This document shows, piece after piece, positions 18,561 through 27,873 of a stretch of 64,000 nt of DNA (positions are counted from its first letter, which is position 1; every line of letters begins with the position of its first letter). Where the stretch lies: assembly GCF_014779595.1 (NCBI RefSeq), contig NZ_JACXZT010000015.1:17294-81293 (forward strand), given 5' to 3'. Position numbers and translations under genes: made by a program. The stretch comes from Halomonas sp. ML-15 (GTDB taxonomy: Bacteria > Pseudomonadota > Gammaproteobacteria > Pseudomonadales > Halomonadaceae). The notes under the pieces are model-generated. The model saw only the letters and a list, made by a program, of their open reading frames with translations. It had not been told where the DNA came from and ran no database searches.

Positions 18561-19001
18561 CTACCACCACAAACCGTGTGGCAATGATGCGTTCAGCAAG
18601 CCACCAAACAGGAAGTGGATGACAACCGGCACCGCTACCGTGACAGCAGCATTGGTAACGTGCTTTCCACGGTTGAAATAGAACAGCGTGGCGCCGATAT
18701 AGGCAGGTATTGCGATGATATAGCCAAGCACCATCAGCAGCACGCCAAAGGTCAGCGACAAGCCGATCAATACGGCCGCGTCCTGGTACTGGCTGTCCTG
18801 AGCCCCGGAAAACAGCGTGCCTTTCTTGATATCGAGCAAGATCGTCAACAGCATGGCCAGGACGATGGCTACGCCCAGGATTCTAGGGAAAAAACCTGGC
18901 CCCATCCGTCCGCGGTTGGTAAAGAACGTCAGGTCGACAAATGCCATATAGGTGTAGCAGACCGCTACGACCAGAATAAAAAGGTAGAAAAAGAGTCTCA
19001 T
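18561..19001 (-). CDS. tctB: Tripartite tricarboxylate transporter small permease TctB
   Basis: A 146-residue protein with four hydrophobic segments, the normal plan for TctB. The family pattern 'GPGFFPRILGVAIVLAMLL' follows the first helix. The frame extends further upstream, but ATG at 19001 (MRLFFYLFILVV) starts right at the first membrane helix and gives the usual length. It lies between tctC and tctA; the order tctC-tctB-tctA is typical. Confidence 0.88.
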   Translation of the reverse strand: MRLFFYLFILVVAVCYTYMAFVDLTFFTNRGRMGPGFFPRILGVAIVLAMLLTILLDIKKGTLFSGAQDSQYQDAAVLIGLSLTFGVLLMVLGYIIAIPAYIGATLFYFNRGKHVTNAAVTVAVPVVIHFLFGGLLNASLPHGLWW

Positions 19002-19083
19002 GATAAGTCTCACTGAGGCTGCTGCGAGATGTAAATGCTGCACAGCCATCTGCGCAGCGTGGCCACATTCAGCGTCTGATTAA

Positions 19084-19109
19084 CCCGGCCATGCCTGCGC
19101 ATGGCCGGG
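19084..19109 (-). terminator. Intercistronic hairpin after tctC
   Basis: A perfect 11-bp stem CCCGGCCATGC / GCATGGCCGGG with a 4-base loop lies in the tctC-tctB gap. It has no T-run. It more likely attenuates or protects the 3' end of the tctC message, so that binding protein is made in excess over the permease, than fully terminates. Confidence 0.6.
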
Positions 19110-19134
19110 AGCAACCTTTATTGCTACTTACGGA

Positions 19135-20124
19135 TCAGATCGCACCAGTTTCAGTGAGAATGGTCTCGAAGTTATTGATCGTGTTTTCCAGGAAGTCGGT
19201 AAAGTCATCCCCGAACTGAACGTTTTCGGTCAGGAAGTTGGACTCCACGTATTCAGCCCACTCGGGGGTTTCCACCACCTTGGCAATGGTATCGATCCAC
19301 CAGTCGCGGGCTTCATCCGGCACCCCCGGCGGCATGATCAGGCCACGCGGCATGGCCACTGCAGCATCGCCATAGCCAAGCTCAGCGAAGGACGGCACGC
19401 CCTCGAGCGCATCGGGTACGCTCTCACCACTGAAGGCCAGCGCGCGGAAATCACCGGATTCGATCAGGCCGATAACCGAGCCGGGCGTTGCCACCATGGC
19501 GTCGACCGACTTCGAAAGCAGTGCCGTGGTGAGCTCCCCCTGCTGGTTGAAGGGCACGTAGTCATAGTCGTAGTCCGCTTCCTGGGAGAGCAGCTGGGCG
19601 ACGATGAAGTCGTTGTTGACCGAGCCGATACCGCCTACCGCCGGCGGATTTTCACGCGCCCACTCGAGGTAGTCATCGAAGTCCTGGATATCGCTCTCGC
19701 CATTGACGACCAGCACCTGGTCATCCGCAGCCATCAGCGCAATATGCGTGAACGACATGGTGTCCCAGGGAGTATCGGCCTGCAGCGGGGTCGCGATAAA
19801 GCTACCGCTGGTCGTGGAGAGGTGGTAGGGATTGCCTTCCTGGTTGAAGACGTAACCCCATCCCACTGCACCACTGCCCCCGGGACGATTGGTGGCAACG
19901 ATATTTTCGGGGTACAGGTCGTACTTCTCGAGGATATCGATCAGCGTGCGAGACAGCACGTCATTGCCGCCACCGGGGCCAAAGGCAATAGTGATATTCA
20001 GCTGCTCTTCCGGCTCCCAGCCGTCAGCGAGGGCATGGCTGCTGGTCAAGACCAGACTGCCGGCGGCGAGTGCAACAGCGGTAGCGAGCGTGGTACCAGT
20101 CTTCTTGAGCTTGGCGTTGTTCAT
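19135..20124 (-). CDS. tctC: Tripartite tricarboxylate transporter binding protein TctC
   Basis: A 329-residue periplasmic solute-binding protein. The N-terminus MNNAKLKKTGTTLATAVALA leads into a signal peptide ending near SSHALA. The mature protein has the Bug/TctC signature: LNITIAFGPGGGNDVLSRTL near the start, IVATNRPGGSGAVGWGYV, and the C-terminal WWIDTIAKVVETPEW. It captures a carboxylate and delivers it to TctAB. It lies 60 bp after the crotonase gene and ahead of tctB in the same direction. Confidence 0.93.
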   Translation of the reverse strand: MNNAKLKKTGTTLATAVALAAGSLVLTSSHALADGWEPEEQLNITIAFGPGGGNDVLSRTLIDILEKYDLYPENIVATNRPGGSGAVGWGYVFNQEGNPYHLSTTSGSFIATPLQADTPWDTMSFTHIALMAADDQVLVVNGESDIQDFDDYLEWARENPPAVGGIGSVNNDFIVAQLLSQEADYDYDYVPFNQQGELTTALLSKSVDAMVATPGSVIGLIESGDFRALAFSGESVPDALEGVPSFAELGYGDAAVAMPRGLIMPPGVPDEARDWWIDTIAKVVETPEWAEYVESNFLTENVQFGDDFTDFLENTINNFETILTETGAI

Positions 20125-20184
20125 GACGTACTCCTGGTTATTCTTGGATCTATGGGTAGTGACGAGGTTTTACTTTTTTTACGC

Positions 20185-20988
20185 TTACTTGCCTTTGAAG
20201 TGGGGTTTACGTTTCTCCTTGAATGCGGCCTGGCCCTCTCGATAGTCTTCACTTTCGAAACATGCCGTTACCATACGGCTGACCTCTTCCACTGAAGGAG
20301 CGTCGTCCTCCTGCAGCACACAGCGGATACCGGTCTTGACCGCCTGCATGGTCAAAGGTGCATAGCCGGCCATGGTGGTAATGCGTTCATCGACGATCTT
20401 GTCGAAATGCTCTTCGCTGAACACCTCATTGACCAGGCCGATCCGGCCCGCCTCGCTGCCACTGAAGGTACGGGCAGTAAGGAACAGCTCCGCCGTGCGC
20501 GTGGCACCGACAATATCCACAAAACGCTTGATGCCCTCATAGGCGTATCCCACACCAAGCTTGCCTGCCGGCATGCAGAACTTGGCCGTCTCGGTGCTAT
20601 AGCGCAGGTCACAGGAGAGTGACAGCCCCATGCCTCCGCCCATGCAGATGCCCTTGACCGCGGCAATGGTCGGCTTGCTGCTGCTGCGCAGTGCCGATTG
20701 AGCGGCGTTGACACTGTCGGCGTAGTGCTGTGCCTGCGCCTTGTCACTGCGCTTTTCCTTGAACTCGCTGATGTCGGCCCCCGACATGAAGGCCTTTTTG
20801 CCAGCCCCCTGCAGCACGATAACGCGCACGTCATCGTTGCTCTGTGCATCAGTCACGGCCTTTGCAACGCTCTTCCACATGTCCAGTGACATGGCGTTAT
20901 AGCGCTTTTCATTGCAGATAATGATGCGCAGTACGCCGCCATCTAGCGTGGTATCGATATAGCCGGGTGGTTTTTCCTGGACACTCAT
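20185..20988 (-). CDS. Crotonase-fold (enoyl-CoA hydratase/isomerase family) protein
   Basis: A 267-residue crotonase-superfamily protein with the CoA-binding oxyanion loops KAFMSGADISEF and GICMGGGMGLSLSCDLRYS. In hydratases, two glutamates sit at GGG-x-E and at P-E. Here these positions read GGGMGLS and MPAGKLG, so neither acid is present. That argues against ordinary hydratase chemistry and for a decarboxylase, isomerase or hydrolase variant. The C-terminus (REGQAAFKEKRKPHFKGK) is the usual trimerisation tail. It follows the CoA-transferase gene by 36 bp, so it probably acts on the CoA ester made by that enzyme. Confidence 0.87.
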   Translation of the reverse strand: MSVQEKPPGYIDTTLDGGVLRIIICNEKRYNAMSLDMWKSVAKAVTDAQSNDDVRVIVLQGAGKKAFMSGADISEFKEKRSDKAQAQHYADSVNAAQSALRSSSKPTIAAVKGICMGGGMGLSLSCDLRYSTETAKFCMPAGKLGVGYAYEGIKRFVDIVGATRTAELFLTARTFSGSEAGRIGLVNEVFSEEHFDKIVDERITTMAGYAPLTMQAVKTGIRCVLQEDDAPSVEEVSRMVTACFESEDYREGQAAFKEKRKPHFKGK

Positions 20989-21024
20989 TGTTGTGCTTCC
21001 TCGTATTAGGTCAGGCAGGCCTGA

Positions 21025-22221
21025 TTAGACGGCACCAATCTCATGAAAGTGACGGATCTGTTCCTGGGAATACTCCAGCTCGCCGAGAATTTCATCGGTA
21101 TGCGCGCCACATTTTGGCGCCACTTTCGCCACCTTGGCAGTGGTGCGCGACAGCGTGACCGGCTGAGTGATGAAGTACTTTTTGCCAATCTCAGCATCAT
21201 CGACTTCCTGATAGACGCCGAGGTGTTGAATCTGCGGGTCTTCGAACATTTCCGGTACCGTGTAAACCGGCCCGGACGGTACGCCGAAGGCATTCAGACG
21301 ATCGACCCAATAGTTGACGCTCTGGGTGGAGAAGATCTCCTGGATCAGGGCATTGAGCTCCTGGCGATGCTCGCGACGATCCTTGACCGTCTTGAAGCGC
21401 GAATCCTCGCCCCACTCCGGCTTGTCCAGCGCCTTGCAGAACTGAACCCATTGGCCATCGCCTGAGACCCCGATATTGAAGTCGCCATCGTTACCGTGGA
21501 ACAGCCCCATCGGGCAGCTGGTGGGGTGATCGTTACCCGCCTGAATCGGCACATCGCCCTCGTTGAGGAAACGCGCTGCCTGGAAGTCGAGCATGGCGAT
21601 CTGGGCATGCAGCAGTGACGTATGCACCCACTGGCCCTCGCCGGACTGCTCACGCTCGAGCAGCGCCGTCATGATTCCAAGCGCGGTGTACAGGCCGGCG
21701 CTGGAGTCGGCCACGGCGATCCCCGCACGTACCGGCCCCTGGCCCGGCAGGCCGGTCACCGACATCATGCCGCCCATGCCCTGGACGATCTGATCGAACC
21801 CTGGCCGCTTGACGTAGGGGCCCGACTGCCCGAAGCCGGATATGCTGGCCAGGATGATGCGTGGATTGATCTTCTTCAGCGACTCGTAGTCGACCCCCAG
21901 CCGCTCCTTGACGTCAGGGCGCCAGTTCTCGACCACCACGTCGGCCTCTTCCACCAGCTTGTAGAGGATCTCCTTGGCTTCCGGCTTCTTGAGGTTGAGC
22001 GTCAGCGAGCGCTTGTTGCGGTTGAGGTTCTGGAAGTCTCCCCCAAGGCGCACATCGGCAAACATATTGGCGTTGGGATCGACGCCCATCGGCGGCTCGA
22101 TGCGGATGACGTCGGCACCGAAGTCGGCGAGCATGCGGACACAGGTTGGTCCCGCTCTGACGCGGGACAGGTCCAGCACACGAAACCGCTTCAACGCGCT
22201 TGACGCTTGAATCTTCGCCAT
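21025..22221 (-). CDS. CaiB/BaiF family (type III) CoA-transferase
   Basis: A 398-residue family III CoA-transferase. N-terminal FRVLDLSRVRAGPTCVRMLADFGADVIRIEPP is the family hallmark, and the aspartate in GIAVADSSAGLYTAL is in the position of the catalytic acid that forms the aspartyl-CoA intermediate. Members activate carboxylates (oxalate, carnitine, mesaconate, itaconate and others) by moving CoA from a donor thioester. As first gene of the leftward cluster it probably activates the acid imported by TctABC. ATG at 22221 has GAGGTG upstream and lies 11 bp from a 24-bp palindrome. Confidence 0.9.
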   Translation of the reverse strand: MAKIQASSALKRFRVLDLSRVRAGPTCVRMLADFGADVIRIEPPMGVDPNANMFADVRLGGDFQNLNRNKRSLTLNLKKPEAKEILYKLVEEADVVVENWRPDVKERLGVDYESLKKINPRIILASISGFGQSGPYVKRPGFDQIVQGMGGMMSVTGLPGQGPVRAGIAVADSSAGLYTALGIMTALLEREQSGEGQWVHTSLLHAQIAMLDFQAARFLNEGDVPIQAGNDHPTSCPMGLFHGNDGDFNIGVSGDGQWVQFCKALDKPEWGEDSRFKTVKDRREHRQELNALIQEIFSTQSVNYWVDRLNAFGVPSGPVYTVPEMFEDPQIQHLGVYQEVDDAEIGKKYFITQPVTLSRTTAKVAKVAPKCGAHTDEILGELEYSQEQIRHFHEIGAV

Positions 22222-22231
22222 CTCACACCTC

Positions 22232-22255
22232 TTGTAAATTGTTAACAGTTTACAA
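22232..22255. promoter_or_regulatory. 24-bp near-perfect palindrome, candidate GntR/FCD operator
   Basis: TTGTAAATTGTT / AACAGTTTACAA is self-complementary with one mismatched pair. It sits just upstream of the CoA-transferase ribosome binding site, at the head of the catabolic cluster. The core TGTTAACA fits the GT-N-AC pattern of FadR-type operators. Binding by the cluster's GntR protein is an inference. Confidence 0.65.
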
Positions 22256-22383
22256 AAGCTAGCAGCGCTGGCCGAAAGCGGTCAACGAATAATCGATTTT
22301 CGGCGCCTATACATTGGTCGTAGGGGAGTGCTTGAAAGCCGGTATGAGCGGCTTACAGGCAGTACATGCTTGCGGCAGAAACA

Positions 22384-22416
22384 GGCCAGGAAACAGCACT
22401 CTCGCGCTTCCTGGCC
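22384..22416 (-). terminator. Possible terminator of pyk
   Basis: A 9-bp stem GGCCAGGAA / TTCCTGGCC with a 15-base loop lies 35 bp after the pyk stop. On the minus strand it is followed by TGTTTCTG, a poor T-run, so termination may be partial. Confidence 0.4.
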
Positions 22417-22451
22417 GGTCACTTCAGTGGTGGGTACCCCTGCTCCGCCTG

Positions 22452-23909
22452 TCAGCGAACCTCGAGAATCTTCAGGGTATTGGTGCCGCCGTGGGCGTTC
22501 ATATGGTCGCCGCGAGTCAGGATCATCAGCTGGCCGGCCTCGGCGATACCGTGGTCCTTGAGGATATCCATGGCCCGGCGGTTGAGCTGGGTGGGGTCCA
22601 TGTTGGCGGTGTCGAAGGGCAGTGACACCACCCCGCGATACAGCGCCATGCGCCGCTGGGCGGTGGGCCTGTGGGCCAGCCCGACGATCGGCAGCCCGGA
22701 ACGGATGCGCGAGGCGATCAGCGGCGTATAGCCGGTGGCGGTCATGCAGGCGATGGCGGCCACGCCCTCGAGGTGGTTGGCGGCGTACATCGCCGACAGC
22801 GCGATGGTCTCGTCGATCTGGGTGAAGCCCTCGTGGATGCGGTGGCCGGACTCCTGGGCGCTCTTCTCGCGCTCGGCGCCCAGGCATAGCCGGTGCATCG
22901 CCTCGACGGTCTCCACCGGGTAGCTGCCGGCGGCGGTCTCGGCGGAGAGCATCACCGCGTCGGTGCCGTCGAGCACCGCGTTGGCGACGTCGAACACCTC
23001 GGCGCGGGTCGGCAGCGGCGACTCGATCATCGACTCCATCATCTGGGTGGCGGTGATCACCGCGCGATTGAGGCTGCGGGCGCGCTTGATCATGCGCTTC
23101 TGGACGCCGATCAGTTGGGCGTCGCCAATCTCCACGCCGAGATCGCCGCGGGCCACCATCACCGCCTCGGAGGCGGCGATGATGCCGTCGAGGGTGGCGT
23201 CGTCGGCCACCGCCTCGGCGCGCTCGACCTTGGCCACCAGGCCGATCTCCTTGCCGGCTTCGCCGAGCAGGTCACGCGCTTCCTGCATATCGGCGGCGGA
23301 GCGCGGGAAGGAGACCGCCAGGTAGTCGACGCCGATGTCGACGGCGGTCTTCAGGTCGGCCTTGTCCTTGTCGGTGAGGGCCGCGGCGGAGAGGCCGCCG
23401 CCCTGCTTGTTGATGCCCTTGTTGTTGGAGAGCTTGCCGCCGACGATCACCGTGGTGTGGACTTCCTGGCCGCGGATCGCGCTGACCTCGAGCACCAGGC
23501 GGCCGTCGTCGAGCAGCAGGCGGTCGCCGACGGCGACGTCGTCGGCCAGGGTCTTGTAGTCGCAGCCGACCCGGGACGCGTCGCCGGCATCGCTGTCCAG
23601 CGCCATATCGAGCACGAAGGCCTGGCCTTCATCGAGGTTCACGGCGCCATCGGCGAAGCGGGCGATACGGATCTTGGGGCCCTGCAGGTCGCCGAGGGCG
23701 GCGACGCTCCTGCCGAGGCGTGCGGCGATCTCGCGGACCCGGGTCAGGCGCTGGCGATGGTCGTCGGCGGAGCCGTGGGAGAAGTTGAGGCGTACCACGT
23801 CGACGCCGGCCTCGAGCATGGCCTCGAGGACGCCCTCGCGGTCGCTGGCCGGCCCCAGGGTGGCGACGATCTTGGTGCGGCGGATGGCGTTGAGCGGGAC
23901 GGTCGACAT
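22452..23909 (-). CDS. pyk: Pyruvate kinase
   Basis: A 485-residue pyruvate kinase, converting phosphoenolpyruvate and ADP to pyruvate and ATP. Characteristic segments are [13 protein letters not shown] at the start, [12 protein letters not shown], the [11 protein letters not shown] active-site motif with its metal ligands, and [24 protein letters not shown]. The C-terminal domain carries [16 protein letters not shown] at 23909 is preceded by AGGAG at ideal spacing; an ATG ten codons upstream lacks one. It is divergent from topA, and the shared region holds a palindrome resembling a HexR site, which would tie pyk to Entner-Doudoroff flux. Confidence 0.96.
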   Translation of the reverse strand: MSTVPLNAIRRTKIVATLGPASDREGVLEAMLEAGVDVVRLNFSHGSADDHRQRLTRVREIAARLGRSVAALGDLQGPKIRIARFADGAVNLDEGQAFVLDMALDSDAGDASRVGCDYKTLADDVAVGDRLLLDDGRLVLEVSAIRGQEVHTTVIVGGKLSNNKGINKQGGGLSAAALTDKDKADLKTAVDIGVDYLAVSFPRSAADMQEARDLLGEAGKEIGLVAKVERAEAVADDATLDGIIAASEAVMVARGDLGVEIGDAQLIGVQKRMIKRARSLNRAVITATQMMESMIESPLPTRAEVFDVANAVLDGTDAVMLSAETAAGSYPVETVEAMHRLCLGAEREKSAQESGHRIHEGFTQIDETIALSAMYAANHLEGVAAIACMTATGYTPLIASRIRSGLPIVGLAHRPTAQRRMALYRGVVSLPFDTANMDPTQLNRRAMDILKDHGIAEAGQLMILTRGDHMNAHGGTNTLKILEVR

Positions 23910-23989
23910 CTGAGTCTCCTGAGTGGTAATGCCAGACAATCAACAGGTTGGATGCTATCGCTGCATCGCTGTCCGGCGTGTTCGATGTT

Positions 23990-24009
23990 ATGTAGTGATT
24001 TTACTACAT
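23990..24009. promoter_or_regulatory. Palindrome upstream of pyk, HexR-like
   Basis: ATGTAGT / ACTACAT with spacer GATTTT forms a perfect 7-bp inverted repeat, with an extra half site ACTACA a few bases on. It lies 80 bp upstream of pyk. HexR, the KDPG-responsive RpiR regulator of central carbon genes, binds TGTA-rich palindromes ahead of pyk and gap in other gammaproteobacteria. The match is by eye only. Confidence 0.55.
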
Positions 24010-24253
24010 GATACTACACCATGGCCTTGGCACGAGGAAACGCCTTGCCGAGCCCCACCTCGGCGGTCTAGGGTCAAAGGGCCTTGGCGGTGCCACCGTC
24101 GCAGTAGTAGGTGGCGCGGCGCCAGGCGCCGGGACTAGCGCGTCCTCGGGCGCTGAGTTAGGGTAGGCGCATTTTTCCATCACCGCCGCGTACGGGTGGT
24201 GAACGACTCGCAGGTCCAGGGCGCAGGCCCGGACAACAGGAATGTGGAGCACT

Positions 24254-26890
24254 ATGGGCAAGTCACTGGTCATCGTCGAGTCGCCGGCCAAGGCCAAGAC
24301 GATCAATAAATACCTCGGCAACGATTTCATCGTGAAGTCGAGCGTAGGTCATATACGTGACCTGCCGACCAGCGGCTCGGGAAAGACGGCCTCTGATCCC
24401 AAGGAGCGCGCCCGCCAGGCCGCGGCGACGCGCAAGATGTCGCCGGAAGAGAAGGCGGTGTATAAGAAGCAGAAATCGTGGGATCAGCTGATTCGGCGCA
24501 TGGGCATCGACCCCGAGCACGGCTGGGAAGCGCACTACGAAGTACTGCCCGGCAAGGAGAAGGTGGTCGCCGAGCTGCAGAAACACGCCGAGAAGGCCGA
24601 TGCGGTCTATCTGGCGACGGATTTGGACCGTGAAGGGGAGGCCATTGCCTGGCACCTTCAGGAGACCATTGGTGGCGACACCTCGCGCTACAAGCGGGTG
24701 GTGTTCAACGAGATCACCAAGAACGCCATCCAGGAAGCCTTCAAGGCGCCGGGCAGCCTCAATATCGAGCGCGTCGAAGCCCAGCAGGCGCGGCGCTTCC
24801 TCGATCGGGTGGTGGGCTTCATGCTCTCGCCGCTGCTGTGGTCCAAGGTGGCCCGAGGGCTCTCCGCCGGCCGCGTGCAGTCGGTGGCGGTGCGCCTGAT
24901 CGTCGAGCGCGAGCGCGAGATCCGTGCCTTCGTGCCCGAGGAGTTCTGGGACGTCCACGCCGACCTGGCGGTGGCCAACGACGCCAAGGCCGAGCCGATC
25001 CGCTTCGAACTGGTGCGTCAGGACGGCAAGGCGTTCCGTCCCACCTCCGAAGCCGAGACCATGGAGCGCATCGCGGCACTGCGCAAGGCCTCGCTGGCGA
25101 TCACCGCGCGGGAGGACAAGCCGACCCGCTCCAAGCCCAATGCACCCTTCATTACCTCGACCTTGCAGCAGGCCGCCAGTGGCCGGCTCGGTTTCTCGGT
25201 GAAGAAGACCATGACCCTGGCCCAGCGTCTCTATGAAGCGGGCTACATCACCTATATGCGCACCGACTCCACCAATCTCTCCAAGGATGCGGTGGACAGC
25301 GTGCGCGAGCATATCGAACAGGCCTACGGCAAGCGCTACCTGCCCGAGGCGCCCAACCGCTACTCCAGCAAGGAGGGCGCCCAGGAGGCCCACGAGGCGA
25401 TTCGTCCCTCCGACGTGGCGCTCAAGGCCACCGATCTGTCCGGCATGGAGCGCGACTCCGAGCGACTCTATGAGCTGATCTGGCGCCAGTTCGTGGCCTG
25501 CCAGATGACCCCGGCGGAGTATCTCTCCAGCACCCTGACCGTGGAGGTCGACGGCTACGAGCTGCGCGCCAAGGGCCGGGTGCTCAAGTTCGATGGTTAT
25601 ACCCGGGTCATGAAGCCGTCCGGCAAGAACGAGGACCAGTCGCTACCCGACCTTGCCGAGGGCACCGCGATGACCCTCGAGCAGCTCGATCCGCAGCAGC
25701 ACTTCACCAAGCCGCCGGCGCGCTTCACCGAGGCGAGCCTGGTCAAGGAGCTGGAGAAGCGCGGCATCGGCCGGCCCTCGACCTACGCCTCGATCATCTC
25801 GACCATCCAGGACCGCGGCTACGTCAAGCTGGAGAGCCGCCGCTTCTACGCCGAGAAGCTCGGCGATATCGTCACCGAGCGCCTCAAGGAGTCGTTCCCC
25901 GACCTGATGGACTTCTCGTTCACGGCGCGCATGGAGGACAGCCTCGATGAGGTCGCCGAGGGCGAGCGCAACTGGCGGGCGCTGCTCGACGCCTTCTACG
26001 CCGAGTTCAAGAAGGAGCTGGAGGCCGCCGAGAGCGACGATGGGATGCGCCCCAACCAGCCGGTACCGACCGGTGTCGACTGCCCGACCTGCGGTCGCAA
26101 GATGCAGATTCGCACTGCTTCCACCGGGGTGTTCCTGGGCTGCTCGGGCTACAACCTGCCGCCCAAGGAGCGCTGCAAGACCACCATCGATCTGATTCCC
26201 GGCGACGAGGCGGTGGCCGCCGATGCCGGCGAAGAGGCCGAGACCGAGGCGCTGCGTGCCAAGCACCGCTGCCCCAAGTGCGGCACCGCCATGGACAGCT
26301 ACCTGATCGACGAGACCCGCAAGCTGCACATCTGCGGCAACAGCCCCGACTGCGACGGCCACGAAGTGGAGCAGGGGCGCTTCAAGATCAAGGGCTACGA
26401 AGGCCCGGTGATCGAGTGCGACAAGTGCGGCAGCGAGATGCAGCTCAAGAGCGGACGCTTCGGCAAATACTTCGGCTGCACCAACAGCGAGTGCAAGAAC
26501 ACCCGCAAACTGCTCAAGAGCGGTGAGGTGGCGCCGCCCAAGATCGATCCGATTCCGATGCCCGAACTGGCCTGTCAGAAGGTCGACGACTACTATGTGC
26601 TGCGCGACGGCGCCAGCGGTCTGTTCCTGGCCGCCAGCCAGTTCCCCAAGAACCGTGAAACGCGCCCGCCGCTGGTCAAGGAGCTCAAGGCCCACGCCGA
26701 GGAGTTGCCGGAGAAGTACCACTTCCTGCTCAAGGCGCCCAGCGAAGACCCGGACGGCCGCCCGGCGCAGATTCGTTTCTCGCGCAAGACCAAGAGCCAG
26801 TACGTGATGACCGATGAGGAGGGCAAAGCCACCGGCTGGAAGGCGCTGTTCGAGAGCGGCAAGTGGCAGGTGGAGGACAAGCGTAAATGA
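24254..26890 (+). CDS. topA: DNA topoisomerase I
   Basis: An 878-residue type IA topoisomerase that relaxes negative supercoils. The Toprim domain begins with [20 protein letters not shown] and has the [11 protein letters not shown] acidic motif. The catalytic tyrosine is in [13 protein letters not shown]. Three C-terminal zinc-ribbon repeats follow: [16 protein letters not shown] and CDKCGSEM, each with a second cysteine pair. The extreme C-terminus resembles the TopA RNA-polymerase-binding tail ([13 protein letters not shown]). ATG at 24254 is chosen since GGAG lies 5 bases ahead; an in-frame ATG four codons earlier overlaps that site. Its stop overlaps the next gene by 4 bp. Confidence 0.97.
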   Translation: MGKSLVIVESPAKAKTINKYLGNDFIVKSSVGHIRDLPTSGSGKTASDPKERARQAAATRKMSPEEKAVYKKQKSWDQLIRRMGIDPEHGWEAHYEVLPGKEKVVAELQKHAEKADAVYLATDLDREGEAIAWHLQETIGGDTSRYKRVVFNEITKNAIQEAFKAPGSLNIERVEAQQARRFLDRVVGFMLSPLLWSKVARGLSAGRVQSVAVRLIVEREREIRAFVPEEFWDVHADLAVANDAKAEPIRFELVRQDGKAFRPTSEAETMERIAALRKASLAITAREDKPTRSKPNAPFITSTLQQAASGRLGFSVKKTMTLAQRLYEAGYITYMRTDSTNLSKDAVDSVREHIEQAYGKRYLPEAPNRYSSKEGAQEAHEAIRPSDVALKATDLSGMERDSERLYELIWRQFVACQMTPAEYLSSTLTVEVDGYELRAKGRVLKFDGYTRVMKPSGKNEDQSLPDLAEGTAMTLEQLDPQQHFTKPPARFTEASLVKELEKRGIGRPSTYASIISTIQDRGYVKLESRRFYAEKLGDIVTERLKESFPDLMDFSFTARMEDSLDEVAEGERNWRALLDAFYAEFKKELEAAESDDGMRPNQPVPTGVDCPTCGRKMQIRTASTGVFLGCSGYNLPPKERCKTTIDLIPGDEAVAADAGEEAETEALRAKHRCPKCGTAMDSYLIDETRKLHICGNSPDCDGHEVEQGRFKIKGYEGPVIECDKCGSEMQLKSGRFGKYFGCTNSECKNTRKLLKSGEVAPPKIDPIPMPELACQKVDDYYVLRDGASGLFLAASQFPKNRETRPPLVKELKAHAEELPEKYHFLLKAPSEDPDGRPAQIRFSRKTKSQYVMTDEEGKATGWKALFESGKWQVEDKRK

Positions 26891-27348
26891 CCCCCCGCGG
26901 GCGCACCAACCAGCTGCTCTACCAGGCCGAGCTGCTGCTCGCCCAGGCGCCGGGTGACGACGAGCATGCCGCCGCTCGGCGCATGGCGCTGGAGGAGGGC
27001 GCCCTGGCGCTGCTGGAGTTGGGACTCAACGCCGCGCTGCGGGAACTCACCGAGCACGCCATGCTGCCGCGCCACGACTGGCGTGAGCTGCTGGCCGAGG
27101 AGCGTCCGCCGCTGGCGGCGCTCGAGCAGCTCAGCGAGCTGGCGCGCCGCGAAGGCAGTTGGCTTGATGTGCTGCTGACGCGCATCGAGGCCCTGCATGA
27201 CGTCGAGGGCGCAGCGCGGCGCCAGCCGTCGCGCAGCGGCTTGATCATCAGTGCCGCCGAGCAGTCCCTGGGCGATGAGTTGGGTGAAGCACTCGCCGGG
27301 CTCAAGGCGACCCTGGCCACCCTGCGCGAAACCAGCGAGGAGTGGTGA
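26887..27348 (+). CDS. DUF6586-type protein, topA partner
   Basis: A 153-residue, mostly helical acidic protein without signal or membrane segments. It begins [17 protein letters not shown], includes [18 protein letters not shown], and ends with a coiled segment [22 protein letters not shown]. It overlaps the topA stop by 4 bp (ATGA) and is thus translationally coupled. From memory, Pseudomonas genomes carry a similar gene of the DUF6586 family directly after topA, which supports both the call and a link to topoisomerase I. No function is established. Confidence 0.78.
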   Translation: MTPRGRTNQLLYQAELLLAQAPGDDEHAAARRMALEEGALALLELGLNAALRELTEHAMLPRHDWRELLAEERPPLAALEQLSELARREGSWLDVLLTRIEALHDVEGAARRQPSRSGLIISAAEQSLGDELGEALAGLKATLATLRETSEEW

Positions 27349-27387
27349 CGCAGCGCCGCTTGAAGTGGTAGTCTGAAGGTCTTGACG

Positions 27388-27418
27388 ACGACCATGGTCC
27401 TTGCCCTGGTCGTTTTTT
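27388..27418 (+). terminator. Rho-independent terminator after the topA operon
   Basis: Stem ACGACCA / TGGTCGT with a 12-base loop, running into a six-T tract. Confidence 0.78.
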
Positions 27419-27459
27419 GTTGTCACCGCTAGTGTCCCCACGCTGGGAGAGAGGTCGCC

Positions 27460-27696
27460 GTGTCTGATACCGCTATCCTGGAAATCGTCGAACTCAGCGA
27501 CGGCGAGATCGTGTTGCGACCCGCCGAAGGTGAGGGCGAGCCGCTGCTGCGTATCCGCTTCTCCGAGGAGGCCGCCGAGCTGCTGCGCCAGAGCCGCTTC
27601 GAGGTCGCCCAGGAGATGATCGACCACGCCATTACCCGCAGCAAGCTGTGGCAGGAAGAGAGCGACGATCAGGATTTTCCCGCCACCCTCCACTGA
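27460..27696 (+). CDS. Small conserved protein downstream of topA
   Basis: A 78-residue acidic protein with GTG start preceded by a GGGAGAGAGG element. The sequence ILEIVELSDGEIVLRPAEGEG reads as two short strands followed by a helix, EEAAELLRQSRFEVAQEMID. A similar short gene lies after the topA-DUF6586 pair in Pseudomonas, as I recall. The window adds its own terminators on both sides, so it is a separate transcription unit. Function unknown; no signal peptide. Confidence 0.75.
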   Translation: MSDTAILEIVELSDGEIVLRPAEGEGEPLLRIRFSEEAAELLRQSRFEVAQEMIDHAITRSKLWQEESDDQDFPATLH

Positions 27697-27718
27697 GGGT
27701 TAACCGCTATCCGATCGG

Positions 27719-27746
27719 GCCCGCCATCCTATTTGGCGGGCTTTTT
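27719..27746 (+). terminator. Rho-independent terminator
   Basis: Stem GCCCGCCA / TGGCGGGC with a 7-base loop and five T residues, 22 bp after the stop of the 78-residue gene. Confidence 0.88.
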
Positions 27747-27873
27747 GCTGGCTGGCTGGAAAAATTCAATCACTCGTTTAAACTCGAGCCATCCAACCCC
27801 CGAGCCGCTGAGAGCGTAACCGAGTCCGCTAACGACGTGGCGTAATTTTGATTGCTGCACGGTGAGTGACACC

